This document shows positions 5,933 to 12,785 of a stretch of DNA of 16,284 bases, piece after piece (positions within the stretch are counted from its first letter, which is position 1; each line of letters begins with the position of its first letter). Source of the stretch: Candidatus Kerfeldbacteria bacterium (lineage in GTDB: Bacteria > Patescibacteriota > Patescibacteriia > Veblenbacterales > UBA10138); assembly GCA_016217875.1 (NCBI GenBank), contig JACRFN010000124.1:1-16284 (forward strand). The letters are read 5' to 3'. The position numbers were made by a program, and so were the translations under genes. Under the pieces are notes generated by a model, which ran no database searches, was not told the origin of the DNA, and worked only from the letters and a program-made list of their open reading frames with translations.

Positions 5933-7324
5933 TTAACTATATTTCTTAATCAAATAACCAACCACTTCAGTTATTTTCACCCTCTCCTGTTTCATGCTAT
6001 CCCTGTCACGCACGGTCACGGCCTTATCTTGAATTGTGTCAAAGTCTATGGTCACGCAGTAGGGCGTACCGATTTCATCCTGCCGACGGTAACGCCTGCC
6101 GATGGATTGCGTCTCGTCGTACTCCACCACCAGATGCTGACGCAACTCCTGGGCCAAACTCTGGCTCGGGCCCATAAGCTCTTCTTTTTTGGACAAGGGC
6201 AAAACGGCTACCTGAATAGGAGCCAGATGCTTAGGGAATTTCAGAACCACGCGCCGGTCGGTGGCTCCTTCCTCAGCCGTCGGCGCTTCCTCTTCGTGGT
6301 AAGCCTCCAACATAGTCACCAGGACAGTGCGCTCCAAACCCATGGAGGGCTCAACCACGTGCGGCACGAACGTTTCGTTTGTCACTGGGTCAGTATACGT
6401 TAGGTCAGCGCCCGAGGTCTTGGCGTGCTGAGACAAATCAAAATCAGTGCGATAGGCCAAGCCGTACAGCTCTTTCAAACCAAAGGGATAATTATATTCA
6501 ATATCAACGGTGCGCTTGGAATAGTGCGCTCTGTCTGCGCCTTCAATTTCATGAAAATAAAGATGTTCATCACGCACGCCCAGGGACTTAAGCCAACTCT
6601 TTATCTCCCCTAGCCACATGTCAAAAACCTTTTCCCAACCGCGGGGATGGATAAAATACTCCAATTCCATCAGCTCGAATTCGCGGGTGCGGAAAATCCA
6701 GTTACCCGGCGTAACCTCGTTGCGAAAGACCTTACCTATCTGCGCGATGCCAAAAGGCAAACGCTGGCGCATGGACTGCTGGATGGACTTAAAATCGGTA
6801 AACATACCGGCCGCGTTCTCGGGACGCAAATAAACAACCGCCCCCGACTCGGCCACTGGGCCAACACTGGTTTTGAACATCAAATTGAACTGCCGCACCT
6901 CGGTTAAATCGCCGGCGCACTCAGGGCATTTAATCTCCAACCAATCCACGGGCTTTTCCTTATCGTAGCCTGGCTCCAGGCTGCGCGCTTCCAGCAAGTG
7001 GTCGGCCCGAAAACGCTTTTTGCATTTTTTGCAATCAACCAAAGGATCAGTGAAGTTTTGTAAATGGCCTGAGGCCTCCCAGACACGAGAATTCATAATA
7101 ATAGAGCTGTCCATCAAAACCACATCGTCGCGCGAAGTGACAAAGTGCTTGAGCCAAGCGCGTCTGATATTCTGCTTTAACAGCGCGCCATAAGGCCCAA
7201 AATCCCAAGAGTTGGCCAGGCCGCCGTAAATCTCACTGCCGGGAATAATAAAACCGCGGTGCTTGCACAGCGCCATGAGCTTATCCATCAGGTCCGGCTC
7301 TAGCGGCTTGATTTCCTTTTTCAT
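5933..7324 (-). CDS. glyS: Glycyl-tRNA synthetase, single-chain (eukaryotic/archaeal type)
   Basis: Class II synthetase of 463 aa that charges tRNA-Gly in the cytoplasm as an alpha2 homodimer, unlike the alpha2beta2 GlyQ/GlyS type of E. coli. It starts with the usual D-x-L-M-x-L-C-K-x-R-G-F-I-x-P-G-S-E segment. Two CxxC pairs (C98/C101 and C133/C136) form a probable zinc site in the insertion between motifs 1 and 2. Motif 2 is FRNEVTPGNWIFRTREFE (200-217) and motif 3 is GLERTVL (329-335). The anticodon-binding domain covers about 365-463, including IGRRYRRQDEIGTPYCVTID (408-427). The ATG at 7324 is supported by a promoter ending about 10 nt upstream. TAA is followed at once by an in-frame TAG. 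A palindrome shared with the ArsR gene lies about 95 nt upstream. Confidence 0.97.
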   Translation of the reverse strand: MKKEIKPLEPDLMDKLMALCKHRGFIIPGSEIYGGLANSWDFGPYGALLKQNIRRAWLKHFVTSRDDVVLMDSSIIMNSRVWEASGHLQNFTDPLVDCKKCKKRFRADHLLEARSLEPGYDKEKPVDWLEIKCPECAGDLTEVRQFNLMFKTSVGPVAESGAVVYLRPENAAGMFTDFKSIQQSMRQRLPFGIAQIGKVFRNEVTPGNWIFRTREFELMELEYFIHPRGWEKVFDMWLGEIKSWLKSLGVRDEHLYFHEIEGADRAHYSKRTVDIEYNYPFGLKELYGLAYRTDFDLSQHAKTSGADLTYTDPVTNETFVPHVVEPSMGLERTVLVTMLEAYHEEEAPTAEEGATDRRVVLKFPKHLAPIQVAVLPLSKKEELMGPSQSLAQELRQHLVVEYDETQSIGRRYRRQDEIGTPYCVTIDFDTIQDKAVTVRDRDSMKQERVKITEVVGYLIKKYS

Positions 7325-7333
7325 AGTGGCTCT

Positions 7334-7362
7334 ACTTTAGTAAATTTTGGCGGTTTTGGCAA
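7334..7362 (-). promoter_or_regulatory. Promoter of glyS
   Basis: On the minus strand TTGCCA (7362-7357), a 17-nt spacer and TAAAGT (7339-7334) precede the glyS ATG at 7324. Predicted start is near 7327, giving an almost leaderless mRNA, as for metG. The -10 box is only moderate. The palindrome 7419-7448 lies roughly 57 nt upstream of the -35 box, so it would not directly cover it. Confidence 0.5.
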
Positions 7363-7418
7363 ATCTAAAACCTTACCATTCCACCCGCCTGACCGCTCTT
7401 CTTCGCATACTTGTCTAC

Positions 7419-7448
7419 TATTCTACTATTCGCTCGAATAGTAGAATA
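7419..7448. promoter_or_regulatory. 14-2-14 perfect palindrome, candidate ArsR operator or 3' hairpin
   Basis: TATTCTACTATTCG (7419-7432), a CT spacer and CGAATAGTAGAATA (7435-7448) form a perfect inverted repeat immediately after the ArsR stop codon. The left arm, extended to 17 nt (7416-7432), recurs exactly at 7741-7757 upstream of the ArsR gene. The arm length and 2-nt centre resemble the 12-2-12 operators of ArsR/SmtB repressors. As RNA it is also a stable hairpin, but no T-run follows on the minus strand. Confidence 0.5.
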
Positions 7449-7709
7449 CTACAAAACATTGATAAGATGTCTTGCTAACTGGTGTTGACGTGGGGTCAAA
7501 CGGTAAAATACCAGCAAGCTCTTCTTTTCTGACTCTACTACTTCAGCATTGGCTAACACGCCCAAATGTTTGGAGGTCGCCTTAAACGACAATTTAATAG
7601 CGTCCGCTATGTCCCCCACCGTAGCCTGGCGAGTACGTTTAAGGTGCGCCAGTATCTCCAATCGACGCCGGTTTGCCACGGCCTTTAGGAGTTTTTCAAG
7701 ATTCCTCAT
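7449..7709 (-). CDS. ArsR-type winged-helix transcriptional regulator
   Basis: Small protein of 86 aa consisting of one winged helix-turn-helix domain. MRNLEKLLKAVANRRRLEIL (1-20) is the typical ArsR opening (K-A-L-A-N-x-x-R-L-x-I-L). DIADAIKLSFKATSKHLGVL (33-52) is the HTH with its recognition helix, and the wing is about 58-70. ArsR proteins normally act as dimeric repressors released by metals or other signals. This one has no cysteines in the DNA-recognition helix or elsewhere, so a cysteine-based metal sensor of the ArsR/SmtB kind is unlikely. The gene stands alone between the end of the EamA-containing cluster and glyS, has its own extended -10 promoter and is flanked by related palindromes, suggesting autoregulation. 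Its targets are unknown. Confidence 0.88.
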   Translation of the reverse strand: MRNLEKLLKAVANRRRLEILAHLKRTRQATVGDIADAIKLSFKATSKHLGVLANAEVVESEKKSLLVFYRLTPRQHQLARHLINVL

Positions 7710-7716
7710 AAGTCCA

Positions 7717-7725
7717 AGTATAGCA
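7717..7725 (-). promoter_or_regulatory. Extended -10 promoter of the ArsR gene
   Basis: On the minus strand TGCTATACT (7725-7717) is an extended -10 element. With about 6-7 nt to the start site, transcription would begin around 7710, directly at the ATG (7709-7707), implying a leaderless mRNA. The -35 position falls around 7740-7745, where the palindrome 7744-7767 begins, so a bound regulator would hinder polymerase. Confidence 0.5.
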
Positions 7726-7743
7726 AAGCTGCGTCCTAAATAC

Positions 7744-7767
7744 TATTCTACTATTCGAGCGAATAGT
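7744..7767. promoter_or_regulatory. Candidate operator of the ArsR gene
   Basis: ACTATTCG (7750-7757), AG, CGAATAGT (7760-7767) is an 8-2-8 palindrome. Its left half continues outward to match the downstream palindrome 7419-7448 over 17 nt (7741-7757). It overlaps the predicted -35 region of the ArsR gene and begins 20 nt after the EamA stop codon in the direction of transcription. Operator function is inferred from position, symmetry and recurrence. Confidence 0.5.
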
Positions 7768-7787
7768 TCCTAAGCAATGATAAGCGG

Positions 7788-8219
7788 CTAGGCGAACCTG
7801 ATGATAAGACTGGAGCCTAAAAAAATAAGCGCCGCCCTCAGCCAAAAATACAAGTTCAAGCTGCCGCCAAAAATCAGCATGGTGAAAAGCGCCACAAACA
7901 GTGGATAACTTATTTCAATCACCGCGGCCAAGGGGGCTCCCAAGCTCTTAATGCTTGACAGTATGAAAAAATTTGCCAGCACCAGCAGTACCTCGCCCGC
8001 CAAAATAAACCACCACATAGTACGGTTGGCGGACAAAACCTGCTTGACCGAGTCAAGCTGCCAAAAAAGAATCGGCAAGGTGATAATAGCCGTCACCAGC
8101 GAGCCGAGGAACAAATACACCAGCGGCGAAACAGTGGACAGCACTTTTTGATTGACCGTATAAACCAAACCCCAGGTTACGGCCGCGCCCAGGGCGTAAG
8201 CAAAACCGACGGTGTTCAT
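7788..8219 (-). CDS. Single-domain EamA/DMT membrane protein
   Basis: Hydrophobic protein of 143 aa with about five membrane segments (near residues 4-22, 31-52, 69-88, 93-112 and 122-141). It matches one EamA unit of the drug/metabolite transporter superfamily: an N-terminal G-F-x-Y-A-L-G-A-A-x-x-W-G segment, then SLGAPLAAVIEISYPLFVAL and a final FLGSSLIIRF. Usual members have two such units and about 300 aa, so this is a half-size protein expected to work as a dimer, as proposed for other short DMT proteins. The substrate is unknown. It starts 3 nt after the stop of the PEP-utiliser-like gene, without its own Shine-Dalgarno sequence, and is the last gene of that cluster. Confidence 0.85.
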   Translation of the reverse strand: MNTVGFAYALGAAVTWGLVYTVNQKVLSTVSPLVYLFLGSLVTAIITLPILFWQLDSVKQVLSANRTMWWFILAGEVLLVLANFFILSSIKSLGAPLAAVIEISYPLFVALFTMLIFGGSLNLYFWLRAALIFLGSSLIIRFA

Positions 8220-8222
8220 AAA

Positions 8223-9722
8223 CTACGAAATCTTACGTAAGATACCACGCCTAGCATCCACCTCCACCCTGTCGCCATTTTTTAAAACTTTAGTAGCATT
8301 TTTTATACCAATGATACACGGTACTTTAAGCTCTCGTGAGACAATAGCTGCATGAGTAGTAATACCACCCTGCTCTGTGATGATGGCTCGAGCTCGTTTC
8401 ATAAACGGAACAAACTCGGGTGTTGTGTTATTGGTAACCAAAATCTCTCCATTTCTAAACACGGCTCGTTTAGTGTCTTTGACAATCCTGACTAAGCCAA
8501 CCACTAGCCCTGGGCAAGCGGCTACACCGCGAATGACACGCTGCTTGTATGGTTTATCTTTAAACTCAGACTCATTAACGTACTTTTTTAAATCATTGCC
8601 TTCATAAACTCCATAAACCCGATTTACACCAAAGCAAAAATTTTTAACTGCACGAGCCCTTAACTTACTCTTATCATAACTACGTTTAACAAATACATCA
8701 TACATTTCAGGCTCTATGGTGTTACGGAAGTCGTCAATCGATAAACCAGTCCTCCGCGACATCTCATTAAATATCAAATCCAAAAAATGAGAAAAACGCA
8801 CCAATGTCATCTTACGATAATCCTGCATGTGTGTAGCTAACTCCGACATACGAACCACTCGAGCTAGATACTGATTGTGTAAACGGCGAAGTATCAACCT
8901 CTTTTTATTTTTTGTCATTTCAAAATTTTCTACCATAAAGTCACGATTTTTAATAAAATAGTAAGCCTGTTTAGCAAAGTACTGCCAACCCAAAACTTTA
9001 GCAAAGTAATTATTTTCCACCCAATAGTATCTACTATAATAGCGTTGAAACATCACCAGGTAATGCGGCCGACCTTGCAGGTAAACCAAGAATTGATTTG
9101 GATTATTAACGCTTTTGGGTAGACTACCAACTTTTCTTGCTATCATCTTTAAAGCCCTTAAAGCCTCGTTATTATATGAAGGTATAACTGGTCGTGTTAA
9201 CATACTGACAAGTGTATCGTCGTTTCTTTTGGTTTCTCGTCTAATCAACTCCACAAACCAGTCGCTCTGCCCGCTGGCTAAAAAAGCATCTGCAATATAT
9301 CCACTGGCACCCTGTCTAATATTCGCCTGGTAAACTTTCTCGTACAGGTCAAAGAGCTGCTGGTCAGAGAGCTTGCTATACTTAACTCTAAGTGCCTTCT
9401 CTAAAATAAGTATGGCAATTTTATGATCCTTGAGCCAGCGATTATAAATATGCAAGAACAATGATAAACTCTTTTTACAACTCAACAACAACATATTTCT
9501 CACCCTCACTAAATCCCGTAAATCCCAAAACCAATCTAAGCGCCCGCCGCCATTGAAAGAATAGCCGTGTCGGAAGCCAAAAGGCCAAAGTTTTTGCATT
9601 TCAAAAACGCCAGCATGTATTCCCTGCATAAAAATTGTATGCAGGAATCCCGGATAATCCTTCTCTAGCCACTGACGTTTTGGATTATTGGCTTTAATTC
9701 TAAAATTATAAACCCTTTTCAT
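8223..9722 (-). CDS. Protein with a C-terminal PEP-utilising-enzyme mobile (phosphohistidine) domain
   Basis: A 499-aa protein. Residues about 395-495 form the swivelling phosphohistidine domain of PEP synthase, pyruvate phosphate dikinase and enzyme I: GVAACPGLVVG near the start and TEQGGITTHAAIVSRELKVP with the expected phospho-accepting His at 457, then GDRVEVDARRGI. The first 390 residues are rich in basic, aromatic and helical segments. I recognise in them neither the ATP-grasp nucleotide-binding domain nor the PEP/pyruvate TIM barrel. It is therefore not a complete phosphotransferase, and partner or substrate is unknown. Rifampin phosphotransferase-type proteins share the mobile domain but need an ATP-grasp part. 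The gene is clearly more A+T-rich than its neighbours. It lies 8 nt after the Clp-like ATPase gene and 3 nt before the EamA gene. The start ATG at 9722 has a weak AGGG 6 nt upstream. Confidence 0.85.
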   Translation of the reverse strand: MKRVYNFRIKANNPKRQWLEKDYPGFLHTIFMQGIHAGVFEMQKLWPFGFRHGYSFNGGGRLDWFWDLRDLVRVRNMLLLSCKKSLSLFLHIYNRWLKDHKIAILILEKALRVKYSKLSDQQLFDLYEKVYQANIRQGASGYIADAFLASGQSDWFVELIRRETKRNDDTLVSMLTRPVIPSYNNEALRALKMIARKVGSLPKSVNNPNQFLVYLQGRPHYLVMFQRYYSRYYWVENNYFAKVLGWQYFAKQAYYFIKNRDFMVENFEMTKNKKRLILRRLHNQYLARVVRMSELATHMQDYRKMTLVRFSHFLDLIFNEMSRRTGLSIDDFRNTIEPEMYDVFVKRSYDKSKLRARAVKNFCFGVNRVYGVYEGNDLKKYVNESEFKDKPYKQRVIRGVAACPGLVVGLVRIVKDTKRAVFRNGEILVTNNTTPEFVPFMKRARAIITEQGGITTHAAIVSRELKVPCIIGIKNATKVLKNGDRVEVDARRGILRKIS

Positions 9723-9730
9723 AACGAACC

Positions 9731-12289
9731 CTACAACCGCTCGGCTTTTTCTACTCTTAATTGACCCCCCGGTTCTAGCACCACCACATCGCGGCGCGTC
9801 AGCTTACCGGAAATAAGGTAAGAAGCCAGAGCGTTATCAACATTATCCTGCACCGCCCGCTTCAGAGGCCTGGCGCCGAACAGCGGATCAAATCCTTTGG
9901 CGGCCAGCTCTTTAATAGCCTCAGCCGAAGCCTTAAGATGAATACCTTTGGCCTCAAGCTGTTTGGTCACCTTTTGCAGCAAAAGCCCGGTAACTTTTTC
10001 CACCTCCGCTTGCCCCAAGGGTTTGAACACTACAATACCATCGAACCGGTTAAGAAATTCCGGCCGGAAATATTGCTTCAAGCCGCCTTGCAGCAAACTG
10101 CGGCGAATATATTCCAGCGGCACCTGGTGTTCAAGGTTCTCTTGAATAAACTGCGTGCCGGCGTTAGAAGTGGCAATGATGATAGTATTGCTAAAATCAA
10201 CCGTTCGACCGGTAGCATCGGTCAGTCGGCCGTCATCTAAGACTTGCAAAAAAACATTAAGAATGTCGGCGTGGGCCTTTTCAATTTCATCAAGCAGCAG
10301 CAAGGCATAAGGACTGCGGCGGATAGCTTCGGTCAATAGGCCAGTCTTCTCCCCCACGCCGCCCGGCGCCCCGACCAAACGATAGATACTCTCGGCCGTT
10401 TGGTATTCGGACATATCCAGCCTAATCATCTTATCTTCGCCGCCAAAGTATTCACCAGCCACCACCTTGGCCAATTCGGTTTTACCCACGCCGGTCGGCC
10501 CCATGAACAAAAAGGAGGCCACTGGTTTTTTTTGATCTTTCAACCCCACCCGCGCCCGGCGCAAGGCCTGGGCCACCAAAGACACGGCTTCGTCCTGACC
10601 GATAATCCGTTGGTGCAATATTTCCTCCAAATGCAATAGTTTTTCCTGCTCCACCTGCGTAATCTGAGCCAGCGGTACGTGCACTTTACCGGCCACCACC
10701 TGCGCTACGTCTTCAGCGCGCACCACGGGCTGCCTGCCCCTGTGCTCCTTAGTATAAACCGCTACCTCATCCACTAAGCTAAAGGCCTTTTCCGGCAGAA
10801 AACGATCAGGCAAGTAGCGGCGAGATAACTGCACGGCCGCCTCTAACGAGCCATAACTGAAGAAGACTCCGTGTTCGCCCTCTAATTTAGGCACATAAGA
10901 CTCTAGCATTTGAATGGCCTGATTATCGTCCGGCTCTGGTACCTCGACTGGCTGCAACGACTGACCCAAAAAACTCCCCTCCAAACCAGCCCGCCAGTCG
11001 GCCCGGGACGAAGTGGCTATGACCAATAAGCTATGCTTGGCTATGGCATTAGCTAAAACATCACCCAGGGTTAACTGTCCGCCGGAGCCGCTGGCACCTG
11101 AGGCTAGCAAGTGTATTTCTTCCACACCTAAAACTATATTGCCGGCTCTGACCGCTTCAGTTACTACCTTCAATAACCTTTGACCAGCTTCAGCCGGACT
11201 GGCGCCTGATAAAAGTTGCGACAAAGACAAAACCATCAAATGTTTATCCTGTAACACTTCGGGCACCTCCTCGGCTACCATGGCCTGAGCCACGCCTTCT
11301 AAAACAGAACTCTTGCCCACACCGGAATCGCCGACCAAAACCACGCTTTGCTGTCCCCCTTGGATAATGCGATAAACCTCTGCCAGCTCTTTGTCTCTAG
11401 CCACGCAAGGCCGTAGATAGCCTTTGGCCGCCAGCCTGGTCAAGTCACGGGAAACCTGATTTAAGAAAGGCGTGGCCACCGCCAGATAAGCGCGATCCAA
11501 AGCGTGCCTGGGGCGGTTTTGGGCCCGCCGCGCGCGGCGCTTAAACTCCCCCAGCAGTTTGTGACGCAAATTAAACCAAGCGGTGATATTTTGTACCGCC
11601 TCGCCTGTGATAGCCAATTCTTCAAAGACATCACGAGCCCTGGAGGTACTCTGCGCCAGAGCCAATAAAAGTTCACTCACATTCAGATGATAGCTTTTAT
11701 GTTCAAGGGCTAGCCGGAGCGCGGCCACGAAGATGCCCTTACTCTCCTCTGATAATTCAGGCGGGGAACCGGCGGGGGAAGTAGACAAAGCATTACGCAG
11801 TGTGCTTATTAACTTGCCAACCTCAACACCCAAGCGGGAAAACAGCCTTTGGCCGGTGGGGTAACCTAAAGTGGCGGCCAAAAGATGCAAGGGCTCTACT
11901 TGAGCGTGACCTTGACTGGCGGCATAACGGAAAGCACGGGCCAGGACGCGCCAAGCTTCCTCGCTTAAATACTGGTCAACTACCAAGGCTTCGGGTGCCT
12001 GACCGCGAGGGAGCTCCGGATACCAGGAACGCTCACGCGCCAGGCGATACCAAGCGTACTCGATTAATAACAAGGCCAGCCACCATAACTTAGCGCCATC
12101 AGAGGGCGGCATTAACGATTCCCAAGTAAATTTACGATAGGCTAAAACATAAGGCCAGCCGGCAAAAACTAAGGCCGCCAAAGCACCTACCACGGCCCCT
12201 AGGGCCACCAGCCTATAAATAAACAACCGCACCCGCCTGAATCTAAGGCTGCCTAGGGAGTATTGATAAGACCAAGTAAACTCCGGCAT
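9731..12289 (-). CDS. Membrane-anchored ClpC/ClpB-like double AAA+ ATPase
   Basis: HSP100-type protein of 852 aa. Two hydrophobic segments (about 24-50 and 67-81) precede the Clp part, which normal ClpC lacks. Two Clp-N-like helical repeats follow (about 105-165 and 178-235). D1 has Walker A GDSGVGKS (320-327), but its Walker B is GVEEIH (388-393) instead of the usual D-E. The expected pore-loop aromatic is not visible in SGASPAEAGQRL (361-372), and the usual L-E-R-R-F arginine-finger region reads LEGSFLGQS (436-444). D2 is canonical: Walker A GPTGVGKT (597-604), Walker B LLLLDEIE (663-670), sensor-1 ATSNAGT, arginine finger in FLNRFD (745-750) and sensor-2 GARPLKR (805-811). The D1-D2 linker is too short for a full ClpB/ClpC coiled-coil M domain. 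I see no obvious ClpP-binding loop. It probably unfolds or remodels proteins at the membrane. It starts 3 nt after a small membrane protein gene. Confidence 0.92.
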   Translation of the reverse strand: MPEFTWSYQYSLGSLRFRRVRLFIYRLVALGAVVGALAALVFAGWPYVLAYRKFTWESLMPPSDGAKLWWLALLLIEYAWYRLARERSWYPELPRGQAPEALVVDQYLSEEAWRVLARAFRYAASQGHAQVEPLHLLAATLGYPTGQRLFSRLGVEVGKLISTLRNALSTSPAGSPPELSEESKGIFVAALRLALEHKSYHLNVSELLLALAQSTSRARDVFEELAITGEAVQNITAWFNLRHKLLGEFKRRARRAQNRPRHALDRAYLAVATPFLNQVSRDLTRLAAKGYLRPCVARDKELAEVYRIIQGGQQSVVLVGDSGVGKSSVLEGVAQAMVAEEVPEVLQDKHLMVLSLSQLLSGASPAEAGQRLLKVVTEAVRAGNIVLGVEEIHLLASGASGSGGQLTLGDVLANAIAKHSLLVIATSSRADWRAGLEGSFLGQSLQPVEVPEPDDNQAIQMLESYVPKLEGEHGVFFSYGSLEAAVQLSRRYLPDRFLPEKAFSLVDEVAVYTKEHRGRQPVVRAEDVAQVVAGKVHVPLAQITQVEQEKLLHLEEILHQRIIGQDEAVSLVAQALRRARVGLKDQKKPVASFLFMGPTGVGKTELAKVVAGEYFGGEDKMIRLDMSEYQTAESIYRLVGAPGGVGEKTGLLTEAIRRSPYALLLLDEIEKAHADILNVFLQVLDDGRLTDATGRTVDFSNTIIIATSNAGTQFIQENLEHQVPLEYIRRSLLQGGLKQYFRPEFLNRFDGIVVFKPLGQAEVEKVTGLLLQKVTKQLEAKGIHLKASAEAIKELAAKGFDPLFGARPLKRAVQDNVDNALASYLISGKLTRRDVVVLEPGGQLRVEKAERL

Positions 12290-12292
12290 AAA

Positions 12293-12643
12293 TTAAGCCA
12301 AAATCATGAATACTGTCACCGGCAACAATAACAGCCAGACGGCCAGCCAAAGCAAATACCAAACTCCGGCCAGGCTCAAGCGCAGGAATTTAAACACCAC
12401 CAAGAAAAGACGCATCACCAGGCTGATGGCGCGACCGGACAGCGAATAGTCGCCGTACATAGGCGTGAAAAAGTGACGCAAGCCAAGCCCCAAACTAACC
12501 CGAGCTCTGCTGACCGCAAATCCTTGCCAGCACGCTCTCGCCGCCGCCGCCAAGCCGCCGGTATACCACCACCAAGGAAAACGCACTACATCTAATAAAA
12601 ACTCCCAAATGAGCTCGGCTATTTGGCGTAAGGCAAACATCAT
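12293..12643 (-). CDS. Small membrane protein of unknown function
   Basis: I do not recognise the family. From the ATG at 12643 the protein has 116 aa (from the adjacent ATG at 12640, 115 aa). It begins MMFALRQIAELIWEFLLDVV, has aromatic WWWYTGG in the middle and ends in a strong hydrophobic segment (about residues 80-115) rich in L, V and W, with basic residues before it. The frame stays open upstream to 13003, but that part lies over the divergent phosphatidyltransferase gene. A promoter ends about 10 nt before the chosen ATG, so the longer form is unlikely. It is the first gene of the cluster with the Clp-like ATPase (3-nt gap), the PEP-utiliser-like protein and the EamA protein. Its link to the membrane-anchored ATPase suggests an adaptor or partner role, but this is only inference. 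Confidence 0.7.
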   Translation of the reverse strand: MMFALRQIAELIWEFLLDVVRFPWWWYTGGLAAAARACWQGFAVSRARVSLGLGLRHFFTPMYGDYSLSGRAISLVMRLFLVVFKFLRLSLAGVWYLLWLAVWLLLLPVTVFMILA

Positions 12644-12653
12644 AACTATTATT

Positions 12654-12682
12654 AGTATAAGCCGTTTAAGCCGAAATGAAAA
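12654..12682 (-). promoter_or_regulatory. Promoter of the four-gene Clp-like cluster
   Basis: On the minus strand TTTTCA (12682-12677), a 17-nt spacer and TATACT (12659-12654) lie directly upstream of the ATG at 12643. The predicted start near 12647 leaves a leader of only a few nucleotides. The same TATACT and short-leader arrangement occurs at metG and the ArsR gene. Confidence 0.55.
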
Positions 12683-12785
12683 CGTATGGCCTAATGCTAC
12701 GGCCTTGACTAACCTAGCCCACAACTGGTAGGGTGACCGGACAAAAACAAAACAACTAACCTTAAAAAAGACTCCAGAGGACAAC

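Noticed and set aside
5804..6403. 199-codon plus-strand frame across the hairpin array and glyS
   Set aside because: Two thirds is antisense to glyS, and the rest translates palindromic repeats into arginine/serine-rich sequence.
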